From Pedobacter planticolens (lineage in GTDB: Bacteria > Bacteroidota > Bacteroidia > Sphingobacteriales > Sphingobacteriaceae), in contig NZ_WNXD01000001.1 in assembly GCF_014172375.1 (NCBI RefSeq), forward strand, positions 62,001 through 126,000: DNA of 64,000 nt, in the 5' to 3' direction. Below, one piece after another: positions 43,321 through 51,056 of the stretch. The notes under the pieces are model-generated. The model was not told where the DNA came from, did not search any database, and worked only from the letters and a program-made list of their open reading frames with translations. Position numbers and translations under genes: made by a program. The number at the start of each line of letters is the position of its first letter. The stretch's first letter is position 1.

Positions 43321-45297
43321 TTACCACCATACTTGCTTACCGTCATCGTAAGTAAATATGCGTTCTTCTTTTCCCCGCGAATGATTACGAAGCAACAGCA
43401 AGGCATTTACCGGGATTTGACTAAAGCTTGCTTTCCATGTTTTGGTCATTTGCTTGCCTAAGGGTAGCCATTTATCTTTTTTCCACATAAAAAGTTCATA
43501 AACGTCGCCTGGTATTAAAAAATTTGTATCGCTTCTTGGATAAAACCTGATCTTTACAATTTTCTTTGCGCTCCCTAAATCAAGACCAGCCCAGGATACA
43601 CTATCCTTCACTCCAGAAAAATAGGTTTCTGGGTCGCCATCAAAAACATTAGTATAGTTTGTTCCAATAGCTGTTGGTATTATGGGAGCACCTAAAATTT
43701 GTCCTTTTAGTTTAATAGTATCTTGTTTATGGTTAACAGTATATACTTCCATCTCGGCCAAATTGGTTTTTTCTCCTTTTTTTGCCAGATACCTGATATA
43801 GCGGTAATTTCCTTTCAATGGCCCTTTAATATCGCAACCTCTAGCTGGTATAGTAGAAATGGTGTAAAAACATTGGGCATTTTTAAAATCAGCCGTATTG
43901 GCAACTTGAAACTGGCCTCCCAATAAGGATGAGGCATTATGTGTATTTAAGCGAGAATTAGGGAATTTTCTATCGACCACAATATCCTGTAAGGATGCTT
44001 CAGGGTACAAATACCTGATAGTTCCTTTATTGGTTAATATAAAAGGATTTGTTGCGGGTAATAATTTGTTTCCATCATACAGCATAGCCATGTAAACTAC
44101 ATTGGTACCCATATTCTTAAATTCGGCTACATTACCTTGAAGATTACCCCATGCCTGTGCTTCCCATCTCCTTGCAAACGTACAAATGATGGCATGTTTA
44201 TAACCTTTGCCTGATTGATAGTTGAGCTTGATATTAATGTTAAAGGTTTTAGTATAACTTGAGGTTACATCCTTTTTGTAATCGTTTAAAATTGAAGCCG
44301 GGATATCTTCGTGGTAGAGTGGAAGCACATTTTGTGCTGTTGAGGTTTGTCGATATACCTTAGCAAAAGTATATGGAGTAGTATCTAATCCTCCAAATGG
44401 ATCTTGTGCTGCATTAAATGCAAAAGTTTTTTTCTTATCCTGAATAATGGTTAGCCAGTGATGCCCTCTATCCATATTTCCCCACAATGGCACTTCATCA
44501 ATTGCAACTGGGATTCCGTTTGCACGCATTACCATCGCTTCGTAATTTACTAAATGTTTACACGCACCTCTTTTAGCCATTTCCATTTGCCGGGCTGTCA
44601 TATCAAATGGATATTTGTTGATGGTATGGTTTAAGGCTATGTTTTCTCTCAATATCACATTAATCCTTTTTGCCATCTGGAATTGGTCACTTTTGGTTTT
44701 GTCGTCCAATTGCAGCTGAAAAGCCTGATAAAGTTTGGCTCTCCAAGGTTCAATTCGTTCTGTACCTACCCGATAGGGTAATAGATATTCACAAAAATCA
44801 TCAAAAGACAAATAGCTGATTAAAGGATTATTTTTCCACTGATAATAAGCTTCATTAATGTTGTTAATGAGGTAATCTGCTTTGATTTTTTTATAATCAG
44901 GAACTTTCTCGGCAAGAGATAGGTTTGGATAGCCATAAATTGTAGTCAAAGAATCCCAGATAGAATTTAAAACTGGAGAATTGGTTAATAGTGTGGCTTT
45001 TTTTTGATGTAAAGAGTCGAGTTTGGTAAAAAGAACATCAAAATTTTCAACAACTTCACCTTCATAACTAAATTGTTGTTCCATATTTCCAATCAGGAAG
45101 TAGGCTACCTTTAGTTTTTCGGGGTTGTTCTCTGCCTCAAAATAAGCGATAACTTTTTCAAGTTCAGATTTATTTTGACCTGAAAGCGATAAAATTCTTG
45201 ATACCTTTTCTGGATTTTGTTTACAACTGCATATAATACAACTATAGGTAATAAATAGAAATAAAAAATATGACCTTTTATTAATTAATTTTTGCAT
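43321..45297 (-). CDS. Transglutaminase-like lipoprotein with C-terminal discoidin-like domain
   Basis: 658 residues. A hydrophobic start ends CIICSCKQN, a lipobox. The papain-like transglutaminase core has RGACKHLVNYEAMVMRANG (Cys, about residue 242) and GHHWLTIIQD (His, about 275), followed by FNAAQDPFGG with the Asp. The C-terminal part (VFDGDPETYFSGVKDSVSWA, DLGSAKKIVKIRFYPRSD) resembles F5/8-type carbohydrate-binding domains. It probably acts on peptides or peptide-glycan at the outer surface. It is 49 bases upstream of the HExxH lipoprotein. Confidence 0.82.
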   Translation of the reverse strand: MQKLINKRSYFLFLFITYSCIICSCKQNPEKVSRILSLSGQNKSELEKVIAYFEAENNPEKLKVAYFLIGNMEQQFSYEGEVVENFDVLFTKLDSLHQKKATLLTNSPVLNSIWDSLTTIYGYPNLSLAEKVPDYKKIKADYLINNINEAYYQWKNNPLISYLSFDDFCEYLLPYRVGTERIEPWRAKLYQAFQLQLDDKTKSDQFQMAKRINVILRENIALNHTINKYPFDMTARQMEMAKRGACKHLVNYEAMVMRANGIPVAIDEVPLWGNMDRGHHWLTIIQDKKKTFAFNAAQDPFGGLDTTPYTFAKVYRQTSTAQNVLPLYHEDIPASILNDYKKDVTSSYTKTFNINIKLNYQSGKGYKHAIICTFARRWEAQAWGNLQGNVAEFKNMGTNVVYMAMLYDGNKLLPATNPFILTNKGTIRYLYPEASLQDIVVDRKFPNSRLNTHNASSLLGGQFQVANTADFKNAQCFYTISTIPARGCDIKGPLKGNYRYIRYLAKKGEKTNLAEMEVYTVNHKQDTIKLKGQILGAPIIPTAIGTNYTNVFDGDPETYFSGVKDSVSWAGLDLGSAKKIVKIRFYPRSDTNFLIPGDVYELFMWKKDKWLPLGKQMTKTWKASFSQIPVNALLLLRNHSRGKEERIFTYDDGKQVWW

Positions 45298-45387
45298 AGA
45301 GCACTAATACCTTATCTGAGGCTATATTATGCTTTAATTACAATAATAAAATCATTAAAATAGACACGATTGTAACCTATTTTGGCA

Positions 45388-46650
45388 TTACGCTTTTTTA
45401 TTGAGCATGTCTGATTTACGCAGTTCACTTTTAACTGTCGCCTTAAAATATTCTATAGTGTTTGAGGGAACTTTAACTGGCATTTTTAGAATCTCCATAC
45501 CTATACGCTTGGCTTTTTTGGATTGATTTGTATTTTGGTATAATAAAAACAAATGGAATCTGCCAACAAACCTGTTAGGGGCTTTGTAAATAGAATTTAG
45601 ATACGCTGTTTCTGCTAGTTTGATTTTGTGCTGTTTTTCATAACAATTACCTAGCAAATCATAATTAACAGAACTATTATTTCTTTGCAATAAATTTGCT
45701 AGTAGCTCTTCTGCCTCTTCAAATTCTTCATTATCCATTAAGCACTGAATATATGATGCTGTTATTGCATTGTCGTATTTTAGATTTGGATACACCTCTT
45801 TATATAGTTTATTGGCATCATCAAAATATCCGCCTTTGGAAAGAGAAAGAGCTTCAGCGGCCTTACCGTAGTCATTTTTAAAAACAATATAGCGACCAAA
45901 ATGATAGGCCATTAAAGAGCCTGTAAGAATTACTCCCAGAATTAATACCGGTTTTAAACGGAGGTATCCATTAAAATAAATTACGATCAAAAAGGAAATC
46001 AGAAGCACGCATTGCCAATGAACCTGATAAATCATAAATGTAAATAACGAGGCAATAGAAATTGCGATAATCTGAACACATGCAATAAACAGTAAGATTG
46101 GGCTTTTTACGTTATTCTTTAAAGCATTGTTTACTAGGAAACCTATTGATATCAAGAAGGTGAGAATTAAAACCAGTCCAATCCATCCTAATTCTATAAT
46201 CAACTCCAAATAATCATTATATACATGTATAATATTATCTGCCAGCATAAATTCTTTTTGGGAATAGTGTCCGGATTTAAAATAGTCAATTTGAGCATTA
46301 CCATAAGCAACGTCAAAATTATTTAGACCTATTCCTTTCGGAAAGTTCTCAGACAGAATTTTAGATGATAATTTATAGATTAGCAACCTTCCTTCTGTAG
46401 AATCTGTTTTAAACAGGAATGCAATACTAACGGATGAAGCAATTAAGCTTAAAAATATGAGTATTAAGGTTCTTGTTTTCCTTGCTGAACCTCTGCTAAT
46501 GTACAACGTTAAAAATAGACCAAATATATACCCTATAAATAATGCCCGATTTTGAAATATTAATGTAGCGATGATTAAAAGTACAGTTAAATACAATATA
46601 GGATAATCAAGACCGTTCTGCTCAATAAAATGTTTTAGCCGCCTTTTCAA
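45388..46650 (-). CDS. O-antigen-ligase-like (Wzy_C) membrane protein with TPR tail, probably N-terminally truncated
   Basis: 420 residues. About six membrane helices are seen in the first 250, with the long periplasmic loop (GIGLNNFDVAYGNAQIDYF ... ADNIIHVYNDYLELIIELG) typical of O-antigen ligase/polymerase C-terminal domains. TPR-like helices follow (about 270-400). Full-length relatives have five or six additional helices before this point, so the frame starts at the Wzy_C domain. An IS21-like end lies 87 bases upstream, and truncation by that event is plausible but not shown. Confidence 0.6.
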   Translation of the reverse strand: MKRRLKHFIEQNGLDYPILYLTVLLIIATLIFQNRALFIGYIFGLFLTLYISRGSARKTRTLILIFLSLIASSVSIAFLFKTDSTEGRLLIYKLSSKILSENFPKGIGLNNFDVAYGNAQIDYFKSGHYSQKEFMLADNIIHVYNDYLELIIELGWIGLVLILTFLISIGFLVNNALKNNVKSPILLFIACVQIIAISIASLFTFMIYQVHWQCVLLISFLIVIYFNGYLRLKPVLILGVILTGSLMAYHFGRYIVFKNDYGKAAEALSLSKGGYFDDANKLYKEVYPNLKYDNAITASYIQCLMDNEEFEEAEELLANLLQRNNSSVNYDLLGNCYEKQHKIKLAETAYLNSIYKAPNRFVGRFHLFLLYQNTNQSKKAKRIGMEILKMPVKVPSNTIEYFKATVKSELRKSDMLNKKA

Positions 46651-46736
46651 TTTTAATAGTTATTCATCGTATGAATTGTGTTATCAAATATAAGAAAACT
46701 GTTAACGATATATAGGATGACGAGCTTTTGATACAT

Positions 46737-46840
46737 CTTTTCGCTCCAAAGTTTGCACTTTATCTTGCCCTAAATTGAACATTCGGCTGATTTTAAGGCG
46801 TTTTGAGGCTCTTGTGATGTGTTGTGGACTCATTGTGCTA
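46737..46840 (+). mobile_element. Degenerate IS21-like end, partial copy
   Basis: TTTTCGCTCCAAAG (46737-46750 region) and CGGCTGATTTTAAGGCGTTTT (46784-46804) plus TGGACTCA reappear in the same order and orientation in the element at 47778-48204 (e.g. 47873 onward). No transposase is present. It is a diverged fragment or solo end. The rest of 46841-46988 holds nothing recognised. Confidence 0.55.
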
Positions 46841-46989
46841 TATCGAAGCCAGATGGAGTCTTTTCATGATAGCATTATAGTCCATTCAAAATATCTAAGA
46901 CTGAAAATTGTGCATATAGTTTGGGAGAGTTTTTCAAATGGTAAAGTATTTAAGTTTAAGATATTTTTTGGCGAAAGAAAAAAAATGCA

Positions 46990-47265
46990 ATATTGTAAGA
47001 ACTACTAATTGAAGATAGATATGAAGAAAATCAAGATGTTTTGTCGGAAATGTTTTCTACACTGAGTGATAGCTTAGAAATACCATGGTTAGTCAAATGG
47101 ATCGACTTACTTCAAGATAAGTTTCTAGCATTAAATGACCAATCCAGCGTATTATTTCTTTATACTCAAACTAGAGAAATAATTTATTATCACCTGGATC
47201 AGACGCGATTTATGGAAAATATGGTTTCTTGCTTTATTGTAAAGAGTTCATTATCAATAAAATAA
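46990..47265 (+). pseudogene. Open frame remnant upstream of the sigma factor
   Basis: An 87-codon open stretch (ELLIEDRYEENQDVLSEMFS ... CFIVKSSLSIK) with protein-like composition but no ATG near its beginning; the first ATG-like start in frame is internal (a TTG at 47041 or ATG at 47050). It may be the end of a gene cut by the IS21-like fragment just upstream. Product unknown. Confidence 0.3.
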
Positions 47266-47330
47266 ATTTTATTTGAGAAAATTGTGCAGCAAATGCATTT
47301 TCATTTCGTCTCTTAACTGAATCCAAATAT

Positions 47331-47879
47331 ATGAGCCTAGTAATTGATCAACAACATGATTTAGTAACCCAATGCAAATCTGGAAATCAGGATGCTTTTT
47401 ACAGATTGTACAAATTATATGCTAAATCAATGTATAATGTGGCAGTTAAGATATTAAATGATAAAGATGAGGCAGCGGATATATTACAGGATTCATTTAT
47501 ACAGGTATTTAGTGATATTAAAAACTTCAGGCAAGAAGTAACTTTTGGACTATGGTTAAAACGGATAGTAATTAATCAATCTATCACTGCAATTAGAAAA
47601 AGAAAATATGATTTTGTAGCGATTGATTCTGTTTCCGATGAAGATTTGGTAGATGATAATGAAATGGAAATGCCAGATTTAAAAGAAGAGGTCGTTAAAA
47701 TTAATGAAGGAATAAGAAAATTACCTGATGGTTTTCGATGCATCTTAACGTTGTTCTTTTTGGAAGGTTATGATCATTGGGGGTTATCCCAGAAGTGGCC
47801 ACCTGTTTTTTTGCAAAGTGGCCACATTTTTCGCTCCAAAGTGGCCACATTTTTCGCTCCAAAGTGTCCAATCGGCTGA
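47331..47879 (+). pseudogene. ECF sigma-70 factor, region 4 lost by insertion
   Basis: The first ~148 residues are an ECF sigma factor: region 2 (AFYRLYKLYAKSMYNVAVKI, DEAADILQDSFIQVF, FGLWLKRIVINQSI) and the start of region 4 (IRKLPDGFRCILTLFFLEGYDH). At base 47778 the frame enters the end of an IS21-like element and finishes with 34 unrelated residues (WPPVFLQSGHIFRSK...). The expected EEIAxxLGISxGTxxS helix-turn-helix is missing and was not found further on. It cannot bind -35 elements in the normal way, so it is probably inactive, though region 2 could still bind RNA polymerase. Confidence 0.85.
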
Positions 47880-48204
47880 TTTTAAGGCGTTTTAAGACTC
47901 TGAAAATACCTTCTGGACTCAATGATCGGTCCTTGTACAGAAAAGAAATCCTGGCTGCTATAAGTGCTTAAAAAAGGCACGGCTTTCGGCCGTTGTCTGA
48001 TCAATATCTATTACCCTTTTTTGGTGATGTTCTGGAGGTGCTTATCTGCTTTTGCTGCGCAAAAGGCATGGTGATGGAGTTTAGGATGGTCGGGTTCAGG
48101 CTGCAATAGATCCCACTGGATGGGATACTGCTAAAAAGAAAAAGCCCTGATCGGGCTGGACAGTTTGGAACGAAACAGGGTGGATACTTTCACTGAAATA
48201 CACA
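47778..48204. mobile_element. IS21-family-like non-autonomous element (about 427 bp)
   Basis: The left end TGGGGGTTATCCCAGAAG is followed by repeated GTGGCCAC-ATTTTTCGCTCCAAA units (47797-47870). The right end, read on the minus strand, starts TGTGTATTTCAGTGAAAG and continues ATCCACCCTGTTTCGTTCCA, aligning well with the left end in inverted orientation. Multiple subterminal repeats and TG...CA ends fit IS21. The interior (short frames only, and a GCCC/GGGC hairpin near 48142-48160) has no transposase. Flanking bases show no clear target duplication. Confidence 0.65.
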
Positions 48205-48309
48205 GCCAAAGCAACAACATAAGACAATTCTTTTACCTAAAATTAAATTACAAATTGAATAAATTAAAATAAGGATTGAAAATTGGGTTTTTTCAAACAA
48301 TTTTTAAAA

Positions 48310-48625
48310 TTAGGTAACCCTTAAAAAGAATTTATATTGTGGTTTTTCGGGAATAAAATCCTTTGGTGAAAGTCCAAAATGATCAGCTAGTTTTAGGTAT
48401 ATGATTTCATTTATGTAATCTCTTTGAATTCCATATTTGAGCTTATTTTCTAGAATAAACAAAAGTACCTTTCTTGGTTGGATGAGGTTCAATTTTGATT
48501 AAATCAGGTATTCGCGACATCACCATGGAGATTGCAGAACTGGTATAAACCCATCCATACTGTAGGAAAAATTGTTTAATCTCTTTAATTTCAATAGGTT
48601 TTTTTAAAAACTCATCTTTAATTAG
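48310..48625 (-). pseudogene. Broken small gene, two overlapping frames
   Basis: An open frame at 48443-48625 (EFLKKPIEIKEIKQFFLQYG ... KKGTFVYSRK, no ATG) overlaps a second at 48310-48492 (…NKLKYGIQRDYINEIIYLKL ... QYKFFLRVT). Both look protein-like, and a single frameshift near 48440-48450 would join them into a ~105-residue winged-helix-like protein. The missing start codon and the shift suggest decay. 48205-48309 holds only AT-rich sequence. Confidence 0.4.
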
Positions 48626-48689
48626 TCATTTTTGACTGAGCATACTATTGAAGGTTGCTCCTCAAGAAGTACAACAAGCTCTTTGTTTT

Positions 48690-49070
48690 TTAATCTTCAT
48701 TTTTACTAATTGGCTCAATACTTATTACCTCTATTACCTTCTTCGTAGAGATAGAACCATCATTGTTTATTTTATTAGTTTTCTTTAACGTAAGTATCAC
48801 AAGGTCATAAATAGGAGATTTCTGAGGTATGAGATTTTCTATTTCAACTCCTAACGCTTTAGCTAATAAAGGTAAATGACGGATATTATATTTGGCTCGC
48901 TCAGTTAATGTCTCAACCTTGGATACAAACCCGTCTGCAAGTTTCATCTTTTGAGATAGCTGAAGTTGAGTTAGACCTTTTTTTATCCTTAACTCTGTAA
49001 TGTGCAATACCAATAGATAGTCTATTTCTGATATTTCTCTGTGTAAAATTTCATCAGATTTATTAGCCAT
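48690..49070 (-). CDS. XRE-type helix-turn-helix regulator
   Basis: 126 residues. A Cro/C1-type helix-turn-helix lies at about residues 28-82 (ITELRIKKGLTQLQLSQKMK ... LPLLAKALGVEIENLIPQ). The C-terminal 40 residues have no recognised domain. It sits alone among degraded accessory genes and could be a leftover regulator of a mobile element. Confidence 0.85.
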   Translation of the reverse strand: MANKSDEILHREISEIDYLLVLHITELRIKKGLTQLQLSQKMKLADGFVSKVETLTERAKYNIRHLPLLAKALGVEIENLIPQKSPIYDLVILTLKKTNKINNDGSISTKKVIEVISIEPISKNED

Positions 49071-49296
49071 TTTTGAATGGCAATTGACATATATAAAATA
49101 TTTTAATCAACTCCACTTGTGGATTTAAAAATTTATTATTATATTAGTCGTATCAAATAAGGGAATTATAATAATCGTAAAAAAGATTAGATAAAAATAA
49201 AATTCAGTTAACTGAATTGAAGTAATTACTGAAAGAACTTGTGGTGAAAAGTAGGACGTTCGAACACGAGAAGTAGGGAAAACTCAATTCCTATGC

Positions 49297-49304
49297 TATC
49301 TTTG
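49297..49304 (+). promoter_or_regulatory. Candidate -7 box before the leader hairpin
   Basis: TATCTTTG matches TAnnTTTG. Transcription would begin near 49311, just where the large hairpin starts. No TTTG was seen at the 19-base spacing. Confidence 0.5.
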
Positions 49305-49312
49305 TATAGCGT

Positions 49313-49414
49313 AAGGATTTGGGTCACCTGCTTATTCCGTGTTCGGCTGCTGTAAGGCGGTGGTGGTCCTACACCTTCACTGCGGAATAAGCACTAAAGG
49401 TGGCCCAAATCTTT
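49313..49414 (+). ncRNA. Large 5' leader hairpin (structured RNA candidate)
   Basis: The arm 49313-49339 pairs with 49383-49414: GATTTGGG/CCCAAATC, a T-G pair, CACCT/AGGTG and GCTTATTCCG/CGGAATAAGC, with a five-base bulge (ACTAA) on the 3' side. That is about 27 pairs closing a 43-base loop, which itself can pair GGTG with CACC. It begins at the predicted transcription start and lies upstream of a tiny ORF and the TlpA-SusC-SusD operon. No known riboswitch was recognised. Confidence 0.6.
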
Positions 49415-49443
49415 ATGCTTTCTTTCGGTTAAATTGATTAACC

Positions 49444-49599
49444 GTGAAAAAACTAACCAAAACGATATTCAGTTTTATCATTGATTTTCAGCAATGGAGA
49501 AGATGGTGTGTTGTGGTTGCTTTTTTCTCGGGAATTTTCTTTGTGTACAGTTTAGGGTTTAAGATCCTGATTAGCCTGGTGATCTGTAGTCCCGAGTAG
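49444..49599 (+). CDS. Candidate 51-residue membrane peptide (GTG start)
   Basis: The frame reads MKKLTKTIFSFIIDFQQWRR and then a hydrophobic helix (WCVVVAFFSGIFFVYSLGF), ending VICSPE. The GTG lies in the second arm of a CGGTTAA-ATTGA-TTAACCG dyad (49426-49444), which could hide the start. It stands 30 bases after the leader hairpin and 152 bases before the TlpA-like gene. It could be a leader peptide or a small membrane protein; coding status is uncertain. Confidence 0.4.
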   Translation: MKKLTKTIFSFIIDFQQWRRWCVVVAFFSGIFFVYSLGFKILISLVICSPE

Positions 49600-49751
49600 T
49601 TGGGGCTATGGGAACGGGCGGTGTTGTTGGATTTGGGTTAAATAGTTAATAACTGCCGTCCGTTTTTTCTTTTATTTCTTTCTTTTTTGGGGTGTGGTGT
49701 TTTTGTGCTGCATTTCTTTTAGTTCAACTTAAATTTTTTAGAACCATAAAC

Positions 49752-51056
49752 ATGAAAAAATTGATGATTTTATTCGTCCTGGGACTGCTACGCCTGAATT
49801 GTGGGGTGATGGCTCAGGAGGTTATAGGGGCTGTGGTGCCGCTGAAAGTGGGAGATAGGGTGCCCGAGGTATTATTGGGGCGGGATTTGGAGTTTTATGC
49901 TGGAGGGAAAGTCTCTTCGGTGCGGCTTTCTTCGTTTAGCGATAAGTTGGTGATACTGGATTTCTGGGCAACATGGTGCAAGGCTTGTATTCCTGAGCTT
50001 TATCGGCTAGATAGTCTGAGTTTGGGTTTTGCAGGGGATTTTGTGGCTTTACCAGTGACTATGCAATCGGTGGTGGATATGCAAGGTTTTGAGAAAATTC
50101 AGGGACGCTTGGTACATTCGGTGGTGTCGGATAAGGTGCTGGCAACATATTTTCCGCATCTATCGGTGCCGCACCAGGTGTGGATCCGAAAAGGGATAGT
50201 CGTGGCTATTGCCAGCAAAGCTTATGCGACAGCGGCGAATATCCGTTTGGCGCTTTCTGGAGCGGCATTGTCCTTTCGAGAGAAGAGTGAGCAGCTTGAT
50301 TTTGATTCGGGGAAACCGCTTTTTATAGCGGGAAATGGCGGCGATGGCAAGGAGCTACTGAGTCAGTCGGTGATCGCTGGATATGTACAAGGACTTGACA
50401 ATTCGGGCGAGCGGGTGCTGCAGCGTAAGGGGTTTATCTCGCTGACCAACGGAACGCTGATGAGTTTATACAGTAGGGCACTGGAGGCACAGATTCCATT
50501 TTATCCAGTGAATAACAGATTTGTGATCGAAACTGGAGAGCAGCTACGTTCGAGAATTCTTTTTGATGGAGATGATGCGGCTCAGGAGAATTGGATGTTA
50601 CAAAATGCGTATTGCTATAACTTGGTGTTGCCTGGTGGGGTTTCTAGAGCAGAGCTGATGGAGATCATGCGCTCTGATTTGGATCGGTTTTTTAAGGCTC
50701 ATCTGGGGGTGCAGGTATCAGTGGAAAAACGGAAAGTGAAATGCAGGGTGCTGAAGGTGGTTGGAGATACTGCTGGGCTTGTGGCTGTCTCGGGCGGAAG
50801 GAGCTTGCCTGAGTTTATTGCAGCTTATAGCTATGCCAACTGGAACTTACCTCTACCAATTGTAGATCAGACAGGACTTTCTTCTTTGCTAAGGATGGAC
50901 ATAAAAGTAAACTTTAAAGATCTTTCTGCGGTGAATGCAGCGCTGGCAGTCTATGGCTTGCAATTTTCGGAGGAAATTGCTGAAACAAACATGGTAATTG
51001 TGAGAGAAGTGGGTGGCGGCTCACTTTTAAAGGAAACTATAAAGAGGGAGAGATGA
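49752..51056 (+). CDS. TlpA-type thioredoxin fused to a DUF3738-like domain
   Basis: 434 residues from the ATG at 49752 (signal MKKLMILFVLGLLRLNCGVMAQ). The thioredoxin domain (about residues 30-160) has DFWATWCKACIPEL with the CxxC pair. The C-terminal region ending SLPEFIAAYSYANWNLPLPI, VDQTGL and a final VIVREV resembles DUF3738 (TIGR03435). It is probably a periplasmic thiol reductase. Its stop overlaps the SusC-like start (ATGATG). Codon use is richer in G+C than the core genes. Confidence 0.85.
   Translation: MKKLMILFVLGLLRLNCGVMAQEVIGAVVPLKVGDRVPEVLLGRDLEFYAGGKVSSVRLSSFSDKLVILDFWATWCKACIPELYRLDSLSLGFAGDFVALPVTMQSVVDMQGFEKIQGRLVHSVVSDKVLATYFPHLSVPHQVWIRKGIVVAIASKAYATAANIRLALSGAALSFREKSEQLDFDSGKPLFIAGNGGDGKELLSQSVIAGYVQGLDNSGERVLQRKGFISLTNGTLMSLYSRALEAQIPFYPVNNRFVIETGEQLRSRILFDGDDAAQENWMLQNAYCYNLVLPGGVSRAELMEIMRSDLDRFFKAHLGVQVSVEKRKVKCRVLKVVGDTAGLVAVSGGRSLPEFIAAYSYANWNLPLPIVDQTGLSSLLRMDIKVNFKDLSAVNAALAVYGLQFSEEIAETNMVIVREVGGGSLLKETIKRER

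Noticed and set aside
46775..47008. 77-codon plus-strand frame
   Set aside because: It begins in the IS21-like fragment and its beginning matches the translated repeat seen again at 47870; it looks like a by-product of the repeat.
49313..49414. Rho-independent terminator
   Set aside because: The stem has a 43-base loop, is not followed by a T run of normal length, and precedes an operon instead of following one.
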